Source: VXYL01 sp965243175
Lineage (GTDB): Bacteria > Pseudomonadota > Gammaproteobacteria > Pseudomonadales > Azotimanducaceae
Direction of reading: 5' to 3'
Length of the DNA stretch: 64,000 bases
NCBI GenBank assembly: GCA_965243175.1
Contig: OZ251532.1
Span: forward strand, 2,542,001-2,606,000
Shown here: in pieces, positions 38,993-46,588 of the stretch
How positions within the stretch are numbered: the stretch's first letter is position 1
Layout of the letters: every line of letters begins with the position of its first letter
Translations under genes and position numbers: made by a program
The notes under the pieces: generated by a model
The model's database searches: none
Told to the model about the DNA's origin: nothing
Seen by the model: the letters and a program-made list of their open reading frames with translations, nothing else

Positions 38993-40666
38993 ATGCCTGT
39001 GCCGGCGACCGGAGAGCGCCCGTGCGTGTTCGCGGACCGCATGGGGGCCTGGTATGCGCGGTCGAGATCGAACGGATACCGGAAGGCGCACGGGCTGTAT
39101 CTGACGCCGGTGCCGGTCGCGGATTTCATGGCGGCGCGGATCGACGTGGCGGGCCACAGCCTGCGATTGCTGGACCCCGCTGCCGGTGCTGGCGTGTTGT
39201 GCTGCGCCGCGGTGGAACGCTTGGTGGCTCGCGAACAGCCGCCGAGGTGCATTGACCTGGTCGCCTTCGAGGACGATTCGGACTTGTGCGGCCCTTTGCG
39301 CACGGTGCTCGACTACTTGGCCGAGTGGTGCCGGGAGCGTTGCGTCGTTCTGCGCGTCCATGTGGAAGCGGCGGACTTCGTTACCGCCCACGCCGGCACG
39401 TTGCGTTCCCTCGGCGAACTGCTCCCAGCGGACTCTCCGCCCGGCCGTTTCGACGTGGTCATCGCCAATCCGCCCTACTTCAAGATCGCCCGCAACGACC
39501 CGCGAGCGTTGGCCGCGTCCAGCGTGGTGCATGGCCAACCGAACATCTACGCCCTGTTCATGGCGGTGAGCGCGGCGGCGTTGCGGCCCTCCGGCAAGCT
39601 CGTGTACATCGTTCCGCGCAGCTTCGCTTCGGGGCCGTACTTCCGGCAGTTCCGCTCGATCTTCTTCGGCCTGATGCGACCCGACGCCATCCATGTATTC
39701 GACTCCCGGCGCAGCGCCTTCAGCCGCGACGAGGTGTTGCAGGAGAACGTCGTCCTCGCCGGCAGTCGGCAAGACGATTGGCTTCGGAGCGGCGCCGTGG
39801 GCAGCGTTTCGATCTCCGCGAGTTGCGGGCTGGCGGACCTCGACAACCCTTCGCAACGCAACACGCCAATGGAATCGGTGCTCGACCCCCGCGACCCCGA
39901 CCGCGTGCTGCGGCTGCCCCTCTCCGACGACGACGCCTCGATCTTGGCGCTGGTGGAGAACTGGCCCTGCACCTTGCGCGATTTGGGACTGAACATCTCC
40001 ACGGGCCGCGTCGTGCCGTTTCGGGCCACGGCTGCCGTCTGCGCCAACGGCGACGTGCCGGCGACCCATGCCCCTCTGCTTTGGATGAACCACGTTCGCC
40101 CAATGCGAACCACCTGGCCGCTGCGACGGCACAAGAAGGAATACGTCCTTCGAGAAGGGGCGGAACGACTGTTGATTCCCAACCGCAACTACGTTCTGGT
40201 GCGGCGATTCAGCGCCAAGGAAGAGAAACGACGGCTCACAGCGGCGCCTTACGTAGGCAAACGCTTCGGCTTCGCGGACATAGGTTTGGAGAACCATCTC
40301 AACTACGTTCACCGACCCAACGGCACGTTGTCCGAAGACGAATCCTGGGGCTTGGCCGCGCTGTACAACAGCCGCTTGCTGGACCGCTACTTCCGCTGCA
40401 TCAACGGCAACACCCAAGTCAGCGCCACGGAACTGCGCGCCATGCGCCTCCCGTCTGCGGCCGTCGTGGCGGCCCTGGGCAGCCGCGTGAGGCGCATGGC
40501 CGATCCGCTGTCGACGCTGGACGCCACGGTCGTCGAAATGGCCGTGCCTCCACACAAACGGGAGGTGCTCCTTGGCCAGCCCTGCGTTCGAGCACTCGCT
40601 GGCGTTGCCGATGATGGTCATGTTGGCGAACGGAGCGCCCACGTGAACTGCACTGAAGTCCGTTGA
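38993..40666 (+). CDS. N6-adenine DNA methyltransferase (Eco57I/BsuBI-type), orphan
   Basis: This 557-residue gamma-class adenine methyltransferase has SAM motif I LLDPAAGAGVLCCAA (about residues 59-73) and catalytic motif IV NPPY (159-162) inside DVVIANPPYFK. The C-terminal target-recognition part carries NGNTQVSATELRAMRLP, typical of the BsuBI/PstI and Eco57I-like enzymes. Those methylases normally sit beside a cognate restriction endonuclease. None is present here: prfB follows in the opposite direction with a 32-base gap, and a modular protein precedes. The gene therefore looks like an orphan methyltransferase, either protective or regulatory. The ATG at 38993 was chosen because upstream codons are part of the copy 3 tail. 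Confidence 0.87.
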   Translation: MPVPATGERPCVFADRMGAWYARSRSNGYRKAHGLYLTPVPVADFMAARIDVAGHSLRLLDPAAGAGVLCCAAVERLVAREQPPRCIDLVAFEDDSDLCGPLRTVLDYLAEWCRERCVVLRVHVEAADFVTAHAGTLRSLGELLPADSPPGRFDVVIANPPYFKIARNDPRALAASSVVHGQPNIYALFMAVSAAALRPSGKLVYIVPRSFASGPYFRQFRSIFFGLMRPDAIHVFDSRRSAFSRDEVLQENVVLAGSRQDDWLRSGAVGSVSISASCGLADLDNPSQRNTPMESVLDPRDPDRVLRLPLSDDDASILALVENWPCTLRDLGLNISTGRVVPFRATAAVCANGDVPATHAPLLWMNHVRPMRTTWPLRRHKKEYVLREGAERLLIPNRNYVLVRRFSAKEEKRRLTAAPYVGKRFGFADIGLENHLNYVHRPNGTLSEDESWGLAALYNSRLLDRYFRCINGNTQVSATELRAMRLPSAAVVAALGSRVRRMADPLSTLDATVVEMAVPPHKREVLLGQPCVRALAGVADDGHVGERSAHVNCTEVR

Positions 40667-40698
40667 GCGCGAGCGTGACGACTTCGGTCTTTTCCCGC

Positions 40699-41797
40699 CT
40701 ACAGGCCCGCCTTCAGGTTCGCTTCCATGAACTCGTCCAAGTCCCCATCCAGCACGTTGCCGGGGTCGTGGCGTTCGACTTCCGTGCGGAGGTCCTTGAC
40801 GCGGGACTGGTCTAGGACGTAGTTGCGGATTTGGCTGCCCCAGCCGATGTCGACCTTGGCGTTCTGGGCGGCTTGCTGTTCGGCGCGGCGCTTCTGCATT
40901 TCGAGTTCGTAGAGCTTGGCGCGCAGCTGCTTGTAGGCGCGGTCGCGGTTCTGGTGTTGGGAGCGCTCGCTTTGGCATTGCACGACGACGCCGGTGGGGA
41001 GGTGGGTCAGGCGTACCGCCGAATCGGTGCGGTTGACGTGTTGGCCGCCAGCGCCGCTTGCGCGGTAGGTGTCGGTGCGGACGTCTCCGGCGTCGATGTC
41101 GATGACGATGGCGTCGTCGATTTCCGGCGAGACGAGCACCGAGGCGAAGGAGGTGTGGCGGCGGTTGCCGGAATCGAAGGGCGACTTCCGCACCAGGCGA
41201 TGGACGCCGGTTTCGGTGCGCAGCCAGCCGTAGGCGTAGTCGCCGGCGAACTGCACCGCGGCGCTCTTCACGCCGGCCACCTCGCCCGCCGAGACTTCGA
41301 TGAGCTCGGCGCCGAAGCCGCGCTTTTCGCCCCAGCGCAGGTACATGCGCAGCAGCATCTCGGCCCAGTCCTGGGCTTCGGTGCCGCCGGAGCCGGCTTG
41401 GATTTCCAAGTAGGCGTTGGCGGCGTCCTGCTCGCCTTGGAACATGCGCCTGAATTCCAGCTTGGCGAGCCGTTCGGAGACGGTGCCGAGTTCGCCGTCG
41501 ATGTCGTCCAGGGCTGCGGCGTCGGCTTCGGCTGCGGCGAGGTCCGCCAGTTCGCCGAGGTCGGCCAGCGCTTCGGCTACGTCTTCGAGGGTGCGGACGA
41601 CGGTTTCCAGCGTCGCCTGCTCGCGGGAGAGCGCCTGGGCGCGTTCGGGTTCGTTCCAGAGAGCGGGTTCGGCGAGCTCGCGTTCGACTTCCTCCAGCCG
41701 CTCCTTCTTGGCGGTGAAGTCAAAGATACCCCCGAAGCGCCTCGGCGCGGACGCCGAGGGATTTCAAGGTCTCGCGGATGGAGGTGATTTCAGCCAT
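40699..41797 (-). CDS. prfB: Peptide chain release factor 2, with programmed +1 frameshift
   Basis: RF2 terminates translation at UGA and UAA. The gene is read in two frames. Codons 1-25 run from ATG 41797 to an in-frame TGA at 41722-41720; skipping one T then opens the second frame from 41721. The slippery site is CTT TGA C, preceded by the Shine-Dalgarno-like GGGGGT, as in E. coli. The joined product is 365 residues, the E. coli length. The catalytic GGQ lies in YRASGAGGQHVNRTDSAVR. Low RF2 promotes the frameshift, giving autoregulation. A TAGAAT (41835-41830) about 33 bases upstream may be its -10 element, downstream of the IS insertion. Confidence 0.97.
41719..41733 (-). promoter_or_regulatory. 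prfB: Programmed +1 frameshift site of prfB
   Basis: On the minus strand the sequence reads GGGGGT, TAT, CTT TGA C: an internal Shine-Dalgarno-like element three bases before the slippery CTT codon and the UGA recognised by RF2 itself. Confidence 0.95.
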
Positions 41798-41885
41798 GGC
41801 TCGAAGGCGCCGTCGGGTTGCGACGGGCGATTCTAACCGTTTGGCAGGATGCGCGGCGGCGACCACTCCCGCCGCGGAGCGCCTA

Positions 41886-43146
41886 GTGGTTCGTTTCCAA
41901 AATGCCATTTGCCGTAGGATTGGCTTGCTGGCATGATCGCGGGGATGGTTTTGTTCCCGGGTCCAAGGAGGGACGGCATGGTTGCGAAGAAGCGCGGGGC
42001 GTTGGAGTTGGCGGACGACGCGAGGCGGGAGTTGCGGGCGGTGGCGCGGTCGCGGACGGAGCCGGTTCGCCGGGTGGAGCGGGCGCGGATGCTGCTGTGG
42101 TACGCGGACGGGGAGAAGATCGCGGAGATCATGCGGCGTCTGGGCACGAACCGTCCGAAGGTGGAGCGGTGCGTGGACAAGGCGCTGTCGATCGGCGCGG
42201 TCGCGGCGCTGGACGACCTGCCGGGTCGGGGTCGGAAGCGGGAGATCACGGAGGAGGCGCGGGCGTGGCTGGTGTCGCTGGCGTGCCGCAAGCCGACGGA
42301 GCTGGGGTACGCGCAGGAGCTGTGGACGACGGCGCTGCTGGCGGAGCACGCGCGGCGGCACTGCGCGGAGGCGGGCCATCCGAGCCTGTCGCTGCTGGCG
42401 AAGGGCACGGTGTCGAAGATCCTGTCGGCGCAGCCGCTGCGCCCGCACAAGGTGAAGTACTTCCTGGAGCGGCGCGACCCGGAGTTCGACGGGAAGATGG
42501 CGCAGGTGCTGCACGTGTACAAGGAGGTGGAGCTGCTGCGGGAAGGCGGCAAGTCGGACGGGCGGCTGCGCGCCTACGTCTCCTACGACGAGAAGCCCGG
42601 CATCCAGGCGCTGGGCGCGACGGCGCCGGACCGGCCGCCGAAGCCGGGCGTCCACGCCGAAGTCGGGCGCGACCACGAGTACGTCCGGCACGGCACGGCG
42701 ACGCTGATGGCCGGCCTCGACCTGCTGACCGGACACGTCCACGGCGCGGTGGCGGACCGCCACCGCAGCCGCGAGTTCGTCGACTTCCTGCGCCAGCTCG
42801 ACCGCGCCTATCCGAAGCGGGCGCTGATCCGCGTGATCCTCGACAACCACTCGGCGCATGTCTCGAAGGAGACCCGCGCCTACCTGGCGACGATCCCGAA
42901 CCGCTTCGAGTTCGTGTTCACGCCGAAGCACGGCTCGTGGCTGAACCTGGTGGAGTCGTTCTTCGGCAAGCTGGCGCGGACGCTGCTGCGCGGCATCCGC
43001 GTGGACTCGAAGGACGAACTCAAGGAGCGCATCCTGCGGCACCTCGACTGGCTCAACGCCGACCCCGTGGTCTTCAAGTGGGGCTACGGACTGGACGACC
43101 TCGAGGCGGCGTGACGCCGCAAAATGGCATTTTGGAAACGAAACAC
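41886..43146 (+). mobile_element. IS630-family insertion sequence, complete
   Basis: A 1,261-base element with terminal inverted repeats of 25 bases (41886-41910 and 43122-43146; 24 of 25 positions match). It is flanked by a TA at each end (41884-41885 and 43147-43148), as expected for IS630/mariner-like target duplication. It carries one intact transposase gene and no cargo. It lies between sdhB and prfB, and its right TA is part of the sdhB stop codon. Confidence 0.92.
41978..43114 (+). CDS. IS630 family transposase
   Basis: This 378-residue DDE transposase has an N-terminal helix-turn-helix (EKIAEIMRRLGTNRPKVERCVDKAL). The catalytic triad is in SYDEKPGIQ (first D), VILDNHSAH (second D) and GSWLNLVESFFGKLAR (E). 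No frameshift or stop interrupts it, so it is probably active. ATG 41978 was chosen for its AAGGAGG site six bases upstream, in preference to an ATG at 41933. Confidence 0.94.
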   Translation: MVAKKRGALELADDARRELRAVARSRTEPVRRVERARMLLWYADGEKIAEIMRRLGTNRPKVERCVDKALSIGAVAALDDLPGRGRKREITEEARAWLVSLACRKPTELGYAQELWTTALLAEHARRHCAEAGHPSLSLLAKGTVSKILSAQPLRPHKVKYFLERRDPEFDGKMAQVLHVYKEVELLREGGKSDGRLRAYVSYDEKPGIQALGATAPDRPPKPGVHAEVGRDHEYVRHGTATLMAGLDLLTGHVHGAVADRHRSREFVDFLRQLDRAYPKRALIRVILDNHSAHVSKETRAYLATIPNRFEFVFTPKHGSWLNLVESFFGKLARTLLRGIRVDSKDELKERILRHLDWLNADPVVFKWGYGLDDLEAA

Positions 43147-43850
43147 TAGATGCCTTTCTCCACCATCATCGAGCGGATCTTGCCGATGGCGCGGGTGGGG
43201 TTGAGGCCCTTCGGACAGACCTCCACGCAGTTCATGATGCCGCGGCAGCGGAAAACGCTGAACGGGTCTTCGAGATCCGCGAGCCGTTCTTCGGTGGCGG
43301 TGTCGCGGCTGTCGGCGAGGAAGCGGTACGCCTGCAGCAGGCCGGCGGGCCCCACGTACTTGTCTGGATTCCACCAGAACGATGGGCAGGAGGTGGAACA
43401 GCAGGCGCAGAGGATGCATTCGTAGAGGCCGTTGAGCTTCTCGCGCTCCTCCGGCGATTGGCGGCGTTCCTTCGGCGGGGCCGGTTCGTCGTTCTGCAGC
43501 CAGGGCTTGATGCGTTCGTACTGGCGGTAGAACTGGCTCATGTCCACCACGAGGTCGCGGATGACCGGCAGGCCGGGCAGCGGACGCAGGATCAGCTTGC
43601 CGTTCGGCGCCGCTTCGGAGACCGGCGTGGTGCAGGCGAGGCCGTTCCTGCCGTTCATGTTCATGCCGTCCGAACCGCACACCCCTTCGCGGCAGGAGCG
43701 GCGGTAGGAGATGGAGGGGTCGTGCGCCTTCAGGAGTTCCAGCACGTCCAGCACCATGAGGTCTCGGCCTCCGGGCAGTTCGAGTTCCAAGTCCTCCATG
43801 CGCGGCTTGTCGTCGGCATCGGGGTCGTAGCGGTACAGGCTGATCTGCAT
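43146..43850 (-). CDS. sdhB: Succinate dehydrogenase iron-sulfur subunit
   Basis: SdhB carries the three Fe-S clusters that pass electrons from the flavin to ubiquinone. The 234-residue sequence has the 2Fe-2S motif CREGVCGSDGMNMNG, the CILCACCSTSCPSFWW cluster motif and CRGIMNCVEVCPKGLNP. The length and the MMVEKGI end are as expected. It starts five bases after the sdhA stop. The TAG stop codon (43148-43146) spans the IS630 insertion point. Joining the outer flanks restores the same TAG, so the insertion did not change the protein. Confidence 0.97.
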   Translation of the reverse strand: MQISLYRYDPDADDKPRMEDLELELPGGRDLMVLDVLELLKAHDPSISYRRSCREGVCGSDGMNMNGRNGLACTTPVSEAAPNGKLILRPLPGLPVIRDLVVDMSQFYRQYERIKPWLQNDEPAPPKERRQSPEEREKLNGLYECILCACCSTSCPSFWWNPDKYVGPAGLLQAYRFLADSRDTATEERLADLEDPFSVFRCRGIMNCVEVCPKGLNPTRAIGKIRSMMVEKGI

Positions 43851-43855
43851 GGCAA

Positions 43856-45628
43856 TCAGTAGCTCCGGGCAACGGGTTCGAAGGCGTCCATGGTCTGCGG
43901 CGCGAAGTTCACGGCGCGCTTGGCGACCGCTCGTTCGCTCGGAAAGTAGAGCGAGTGGCACAGCCAGTTGGCGTCGTCGCGCTCTTGGTAGTCGTCGCGG
44001 GCGTGGGCGCCTCGCGTCTCGCGTCGCTCTTCGGCGACGACCGCCGTGGCGTCCGCGATTTCAAGCAGATTGTCCAGTTCCAGCGCTTCCATGCGGGCGG
44101 TGTTGAAGGCGTTGCTCTTGTCCACCAGATGCGCCTTGCCGATGCGTTCGCGCAGGTCGGCGAGCTTGGCGATGCTCTCGCGCATGTTCTTCTCGGTGCG
44201 GAACACGCCGAAGTTCACCTGCATGACGTTCTGCAGCTCGCGCTTGAGGTCGTGGACGGATTCGCCGGAGGTGGACGTGTTCCAGCGGTTCAGCCGCCAC
44301 ATGGCGCGTTCGATGTCGCTGTCGCTTGGCGCTCGATGGGAGACGCCTTGGCGCATCGTTTCCTCGATGTGCAAGCCCGCCGCGCGTCCGAACACCACCA
44401 GGTCCAGCAGCGAGTTGCCGCCGAGGCGGTTGGCGCCGTGGACGGAGACGCAGGCGGTTTCGCCGATGGCGTAGAGGCCGGCGATGGCGTGGTCTTGCCC
44501 GGCCACGTCCATGGTGAGCGCCTGGCCGCTGATGTTCGTCGGCACGCCGCCCATCATGTAATGGCAGGTCGGCACGACGGGAATCGGCTCGTTCGCCGGA
44601 TTCACGTGGGCGAAGGTCTTGGAGAGTTCCATGATGCCGGGCAGCCGGGCGCGCAACGTCTCTTCGCCTAGGTGGTCGAGCTTGAGGAACACGTGGTCCG
44701 CGTCTTCCCCGGCGCCGCGTCCTCCGAGGATCTCCAGAATCATCGAACGCGCCACCACGTCGCGGCTGGCGAGATCCTTGGCGTTCGGCGCGTAGCGTTC
44801 CATGAAGCGCTCGCCGTCCTTGTTGACGAGGTAGCCGCCTTCGCCCCGGCAGCCTTCGGTGACGAGCACCCCGGCGCCGTGGATGCCGGTGGGATGGAAC
44901 TGCCACATCTCGATGTCCTGCACCGGAAAGCCGACGCGCAGCGCCATGCCGACGCCGTCCCCGGTGTTCATCAGCGCGTTCGTGGTGCTGGCGTAGATGC
45001 GCCCGGCCCCGCCGGTGGCGAGCACCGTCGCCTTGGACTTCACGAAAACCACCTCGCCGGTCTCGATGCGCATCGCCACCACGCCTACCACCGCGGCGTC
45101 CTGGTTCAGCACCAGGTCGATGGCGAACCACTCGTTCAGGAACACCGTGCCGGCGCGCAGGTTGTTCTGGTAGAGGGTGTGCAGCAGGGCATGGCCGGTG
45201 CGGTCTTCCGCGGCGCAGGTTCTGGACGCCTGCCCGCCCTTGCCGTAGTCCTTCGACTGGCCGCCGAACGGACGCTGGTAGATGCGCCCGGATTCCGTGC
45301 GCGTGAACGGCAGGCCCATGTGCTCCAGCTCGTAGACGGCTTCCGGGCCGACGCTGCACATGTATTCGATGGCGTCCTGGTCGCCGATGTAGTCCGACCC
45401 CTTCACGGTGTCGTACATGTGCCAGCGCCAGTCGTCGTCCGGGTCTTCGCTGGCGATGGCGCAGGTGATGCCCCCCTGGGCGGAAACAGTGTGCGAGCGG
45501 GTGGGAAAGACCTTGGAGAGCACGGCAGTCTTGAGGCCGGACTGCGCCAGCTGCAACCCCGCCCTCATGCCAGCGCCGCCCCCGCCGACGATCACGCCGT
45601 CGAACTCCATCACCGGCAACGGACTCAT
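43856..45628 (-). CDS. sdhA: Succinate dehydrogenase flavoprotein subunit
   Basis: SdhA oxidises succinate with covalently bound FAD. The 590-residue protein has the FAD-binding GGGGAGMRAGLQLA, the flavinylation histidine region FPTRSHTVSAQGG, and the substrate and dinucleotide segments TGGAGRIYASTTNA, HPTGIHGAGVLVTEG and PTCHYMMGGVPTN. The C-terminal domain ends with ERRETRGAHARDDYQERDD. The ATG at 45628 overlaps the sdhD stop as ATGA, indicating coupled translation in sdhCDAB. Confidence 0.98.
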   Translation of the reverse strand: MSPLPVMEFDGVIVGGGGAGMRAGLQLAQSGLKTAVLSKVFPTRSHTVSAQGGITCAIASEDPDDDWRWHMYDTVKGSDYIGDQDAIEYMCSVGPEAVYELEHMGLPFTRTESGRIYQRPFGGQSKDYGKGGQASRTCAAEDRTGHALLHTLYQNNLRAGTVFLNEWFAIDLVLNQDAAVVGVVAMRIETGEVVFVKSKATVLATGGAGRIYASTTNALMNTGDGVGMALRVGFPVQDIEMWQFHPTGIHGAGVLVTEGCRGEGGYLVNKDGERFMERYAPNAKDLASRDVVARSMILEILGGRGAGEDADHVFLKLDHLGEETLRARLPGIMELSKTFAHVNPANEPIPVVPTCHYMMGGVPTNISGQALTMDVAGQDHAIAGLYAIGETACVSVHGANRLGGNSLLDLVVFGRAAGLHIEETMRQGVSHRAPSDSDIERAMWRLNRWNTSTSGESVHDLKRELQNVMQVNFGVFRTEKNMRESIAKLADLRERIGKAHLVDKSNAFNTARMEALELDNLLEIADATAVVAEERRETRGAHARDDYQERDDANWLCHSLYFPSERAVAKRAVNFAPQTMDAFEPVARSY

Positions 45629-45993
45629 CGGCTCCACCCCCAGATCACCGCGAGCGGCCACACCAGATAGACGAACACCGCCGCCAGGCACGCCAGCTGG
45701 TACGCCGCCAAGTAGACGCTGTGCCCGCGCCCGAAGTAGTGGCGGCGCACGTAGTCCGTGCCCACCGTCCACATGCCGATCCAGCCGTGCGCCGCAAGCG
45801 CCAGCAAGGCCAGCGTGCTGAACGCCCGCATCGGCAGGTTGCCGAAGAACGCCGCCAGCCCCGCATGATCGACCTGCCCGAACAGGAAGAAGCCGAGCAC
45901 GCACAGCGCGTAGGCCGCCAGCACCACCGCCGAAGCCCGTTGCAGCACGAAGTCCGCCAGCCCGCTGCGCCCAAAGCTGGTGACGGTGGTCAC
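45625..45993 (-). CDS. sdhD: Succinate dehydrogenase membrane anchor subunit SdhD
   Basis: This 122-residue subunit has three membrane helices: RASAVVLAAYALCVLGFFLF, then a helix containing the heme-ligand region HGWIGMWTVGTDYV, and YLAAYQLACLAAVFVYLVWPLAVI. It forms the quinone site with SdhC. The start is a GTG overlapping the sdhC stop (GTGA); a second GTG lies just before it. There is no ATG in the right place. Confidence 0.93.
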   Translation of the reverse strand: MTTVTSFGRSGLADFVLQRASAVVLAAYALCVLGFFLFGQVDHAGLAAFFGNLPMRAFSTLALLALAAHGWIGMWTVGTDYVRRHYFGRGHSVYLAAYQLACLAAVFVYLVWPLAVIWGWSR

Positions 45994-46370
45994 CACAGCC
46001 ACACCCCCAGCCCCAACGCCGCCACCCCGGCCAGCCCGAACACCACCCAAGTGCCGACCCGCGCCCCCTTCAGCGAATCCCCAACGTGGAAATCCAGCAG
46101 CAGATGCCGCACCCCGGCGAACAGATGGAACGCAAGCGAGACGAGCACCGCCCAGAGCGCGACCTTGCCGAGCCAGCCATCGACCACCCCCGCCGCCGCC
46201 CGAAACCCGCCAGCGCCGCCAAGCGCCAGATCGAGCAGCCAGCAGAGATAGAACGCCCCCACGAACAGCACGACGCCCGTGATCCGATGCAGAATGGACG
46301 CCACCGCCGTCACCGGCATCGCGGCGAACAGACCGACAAGCGGCAAATCAACTGGCCGTTCGGCTTTCAC
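45990..46370 (-). CDS. sdhC: Succinate dehydrogenase cytochrome b556 subunit SdhC
   Basis: With the GTG at 46370 this subunit has 126 residues, starting KAERPVDLPL, very like other SdhC proteins. It contains the heme and quinone segment SILHRITGVVLFVGAFYLCWLL and the HLFAGVRHLLLDFH helix with the heme-ligand histidine. A longer frame from an ATG at 46412 is possible. An extended -10 (TGC-TATGAT, 46413-46408) overlaps that ATG, so the shorter start fits the transcript and the family length better. Confidence 0.93.
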   Translation of the reverse strand: MKAERPVDLPLVGLFAAMPVTAVASILHRITGVVLFVGAFYLCWLLDLALGGAGGFRAAAGVVDGWLGKVALWAVLVSLAFHLFAGVRHLLLDFHVGDSLKGARVGTWVVFGLAGVAALGLGVWLW

Positions 46371-46407
46371 TGCTCGGGAGATCACGCTTCGACTGGATGA
46401 AGTGGCA

Positions 46408-46413
46408 ATCATA
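46408..46413 (-). promoter_or_regulatory. Putative extended -10 of the sdhCDAB operon
   Basis: On the minus strand TGC precedes TATGAT (46413-46408), five of six matches to the -10 consensus with the extended motif. The start of transcription would fall about 30 bases before the sdhC GTG. Confidence 0.5.
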
Positions 46414-46588
46414 GCAAGTTCAGCGCGGGCGACGGGGCGGCGAGCTCGGACGCTCCAAGCGCCGAGCAAGGCCAAGGCAAGCCACCCATCTGCTTGGCGG
46501 AAGACGCCGCCAACCAGCCGACGAGAATGGCCTATCGACCCTTGCGCACCGTACAATCGCATACGTTGCCAGTCCCCTGAGGTGACCC

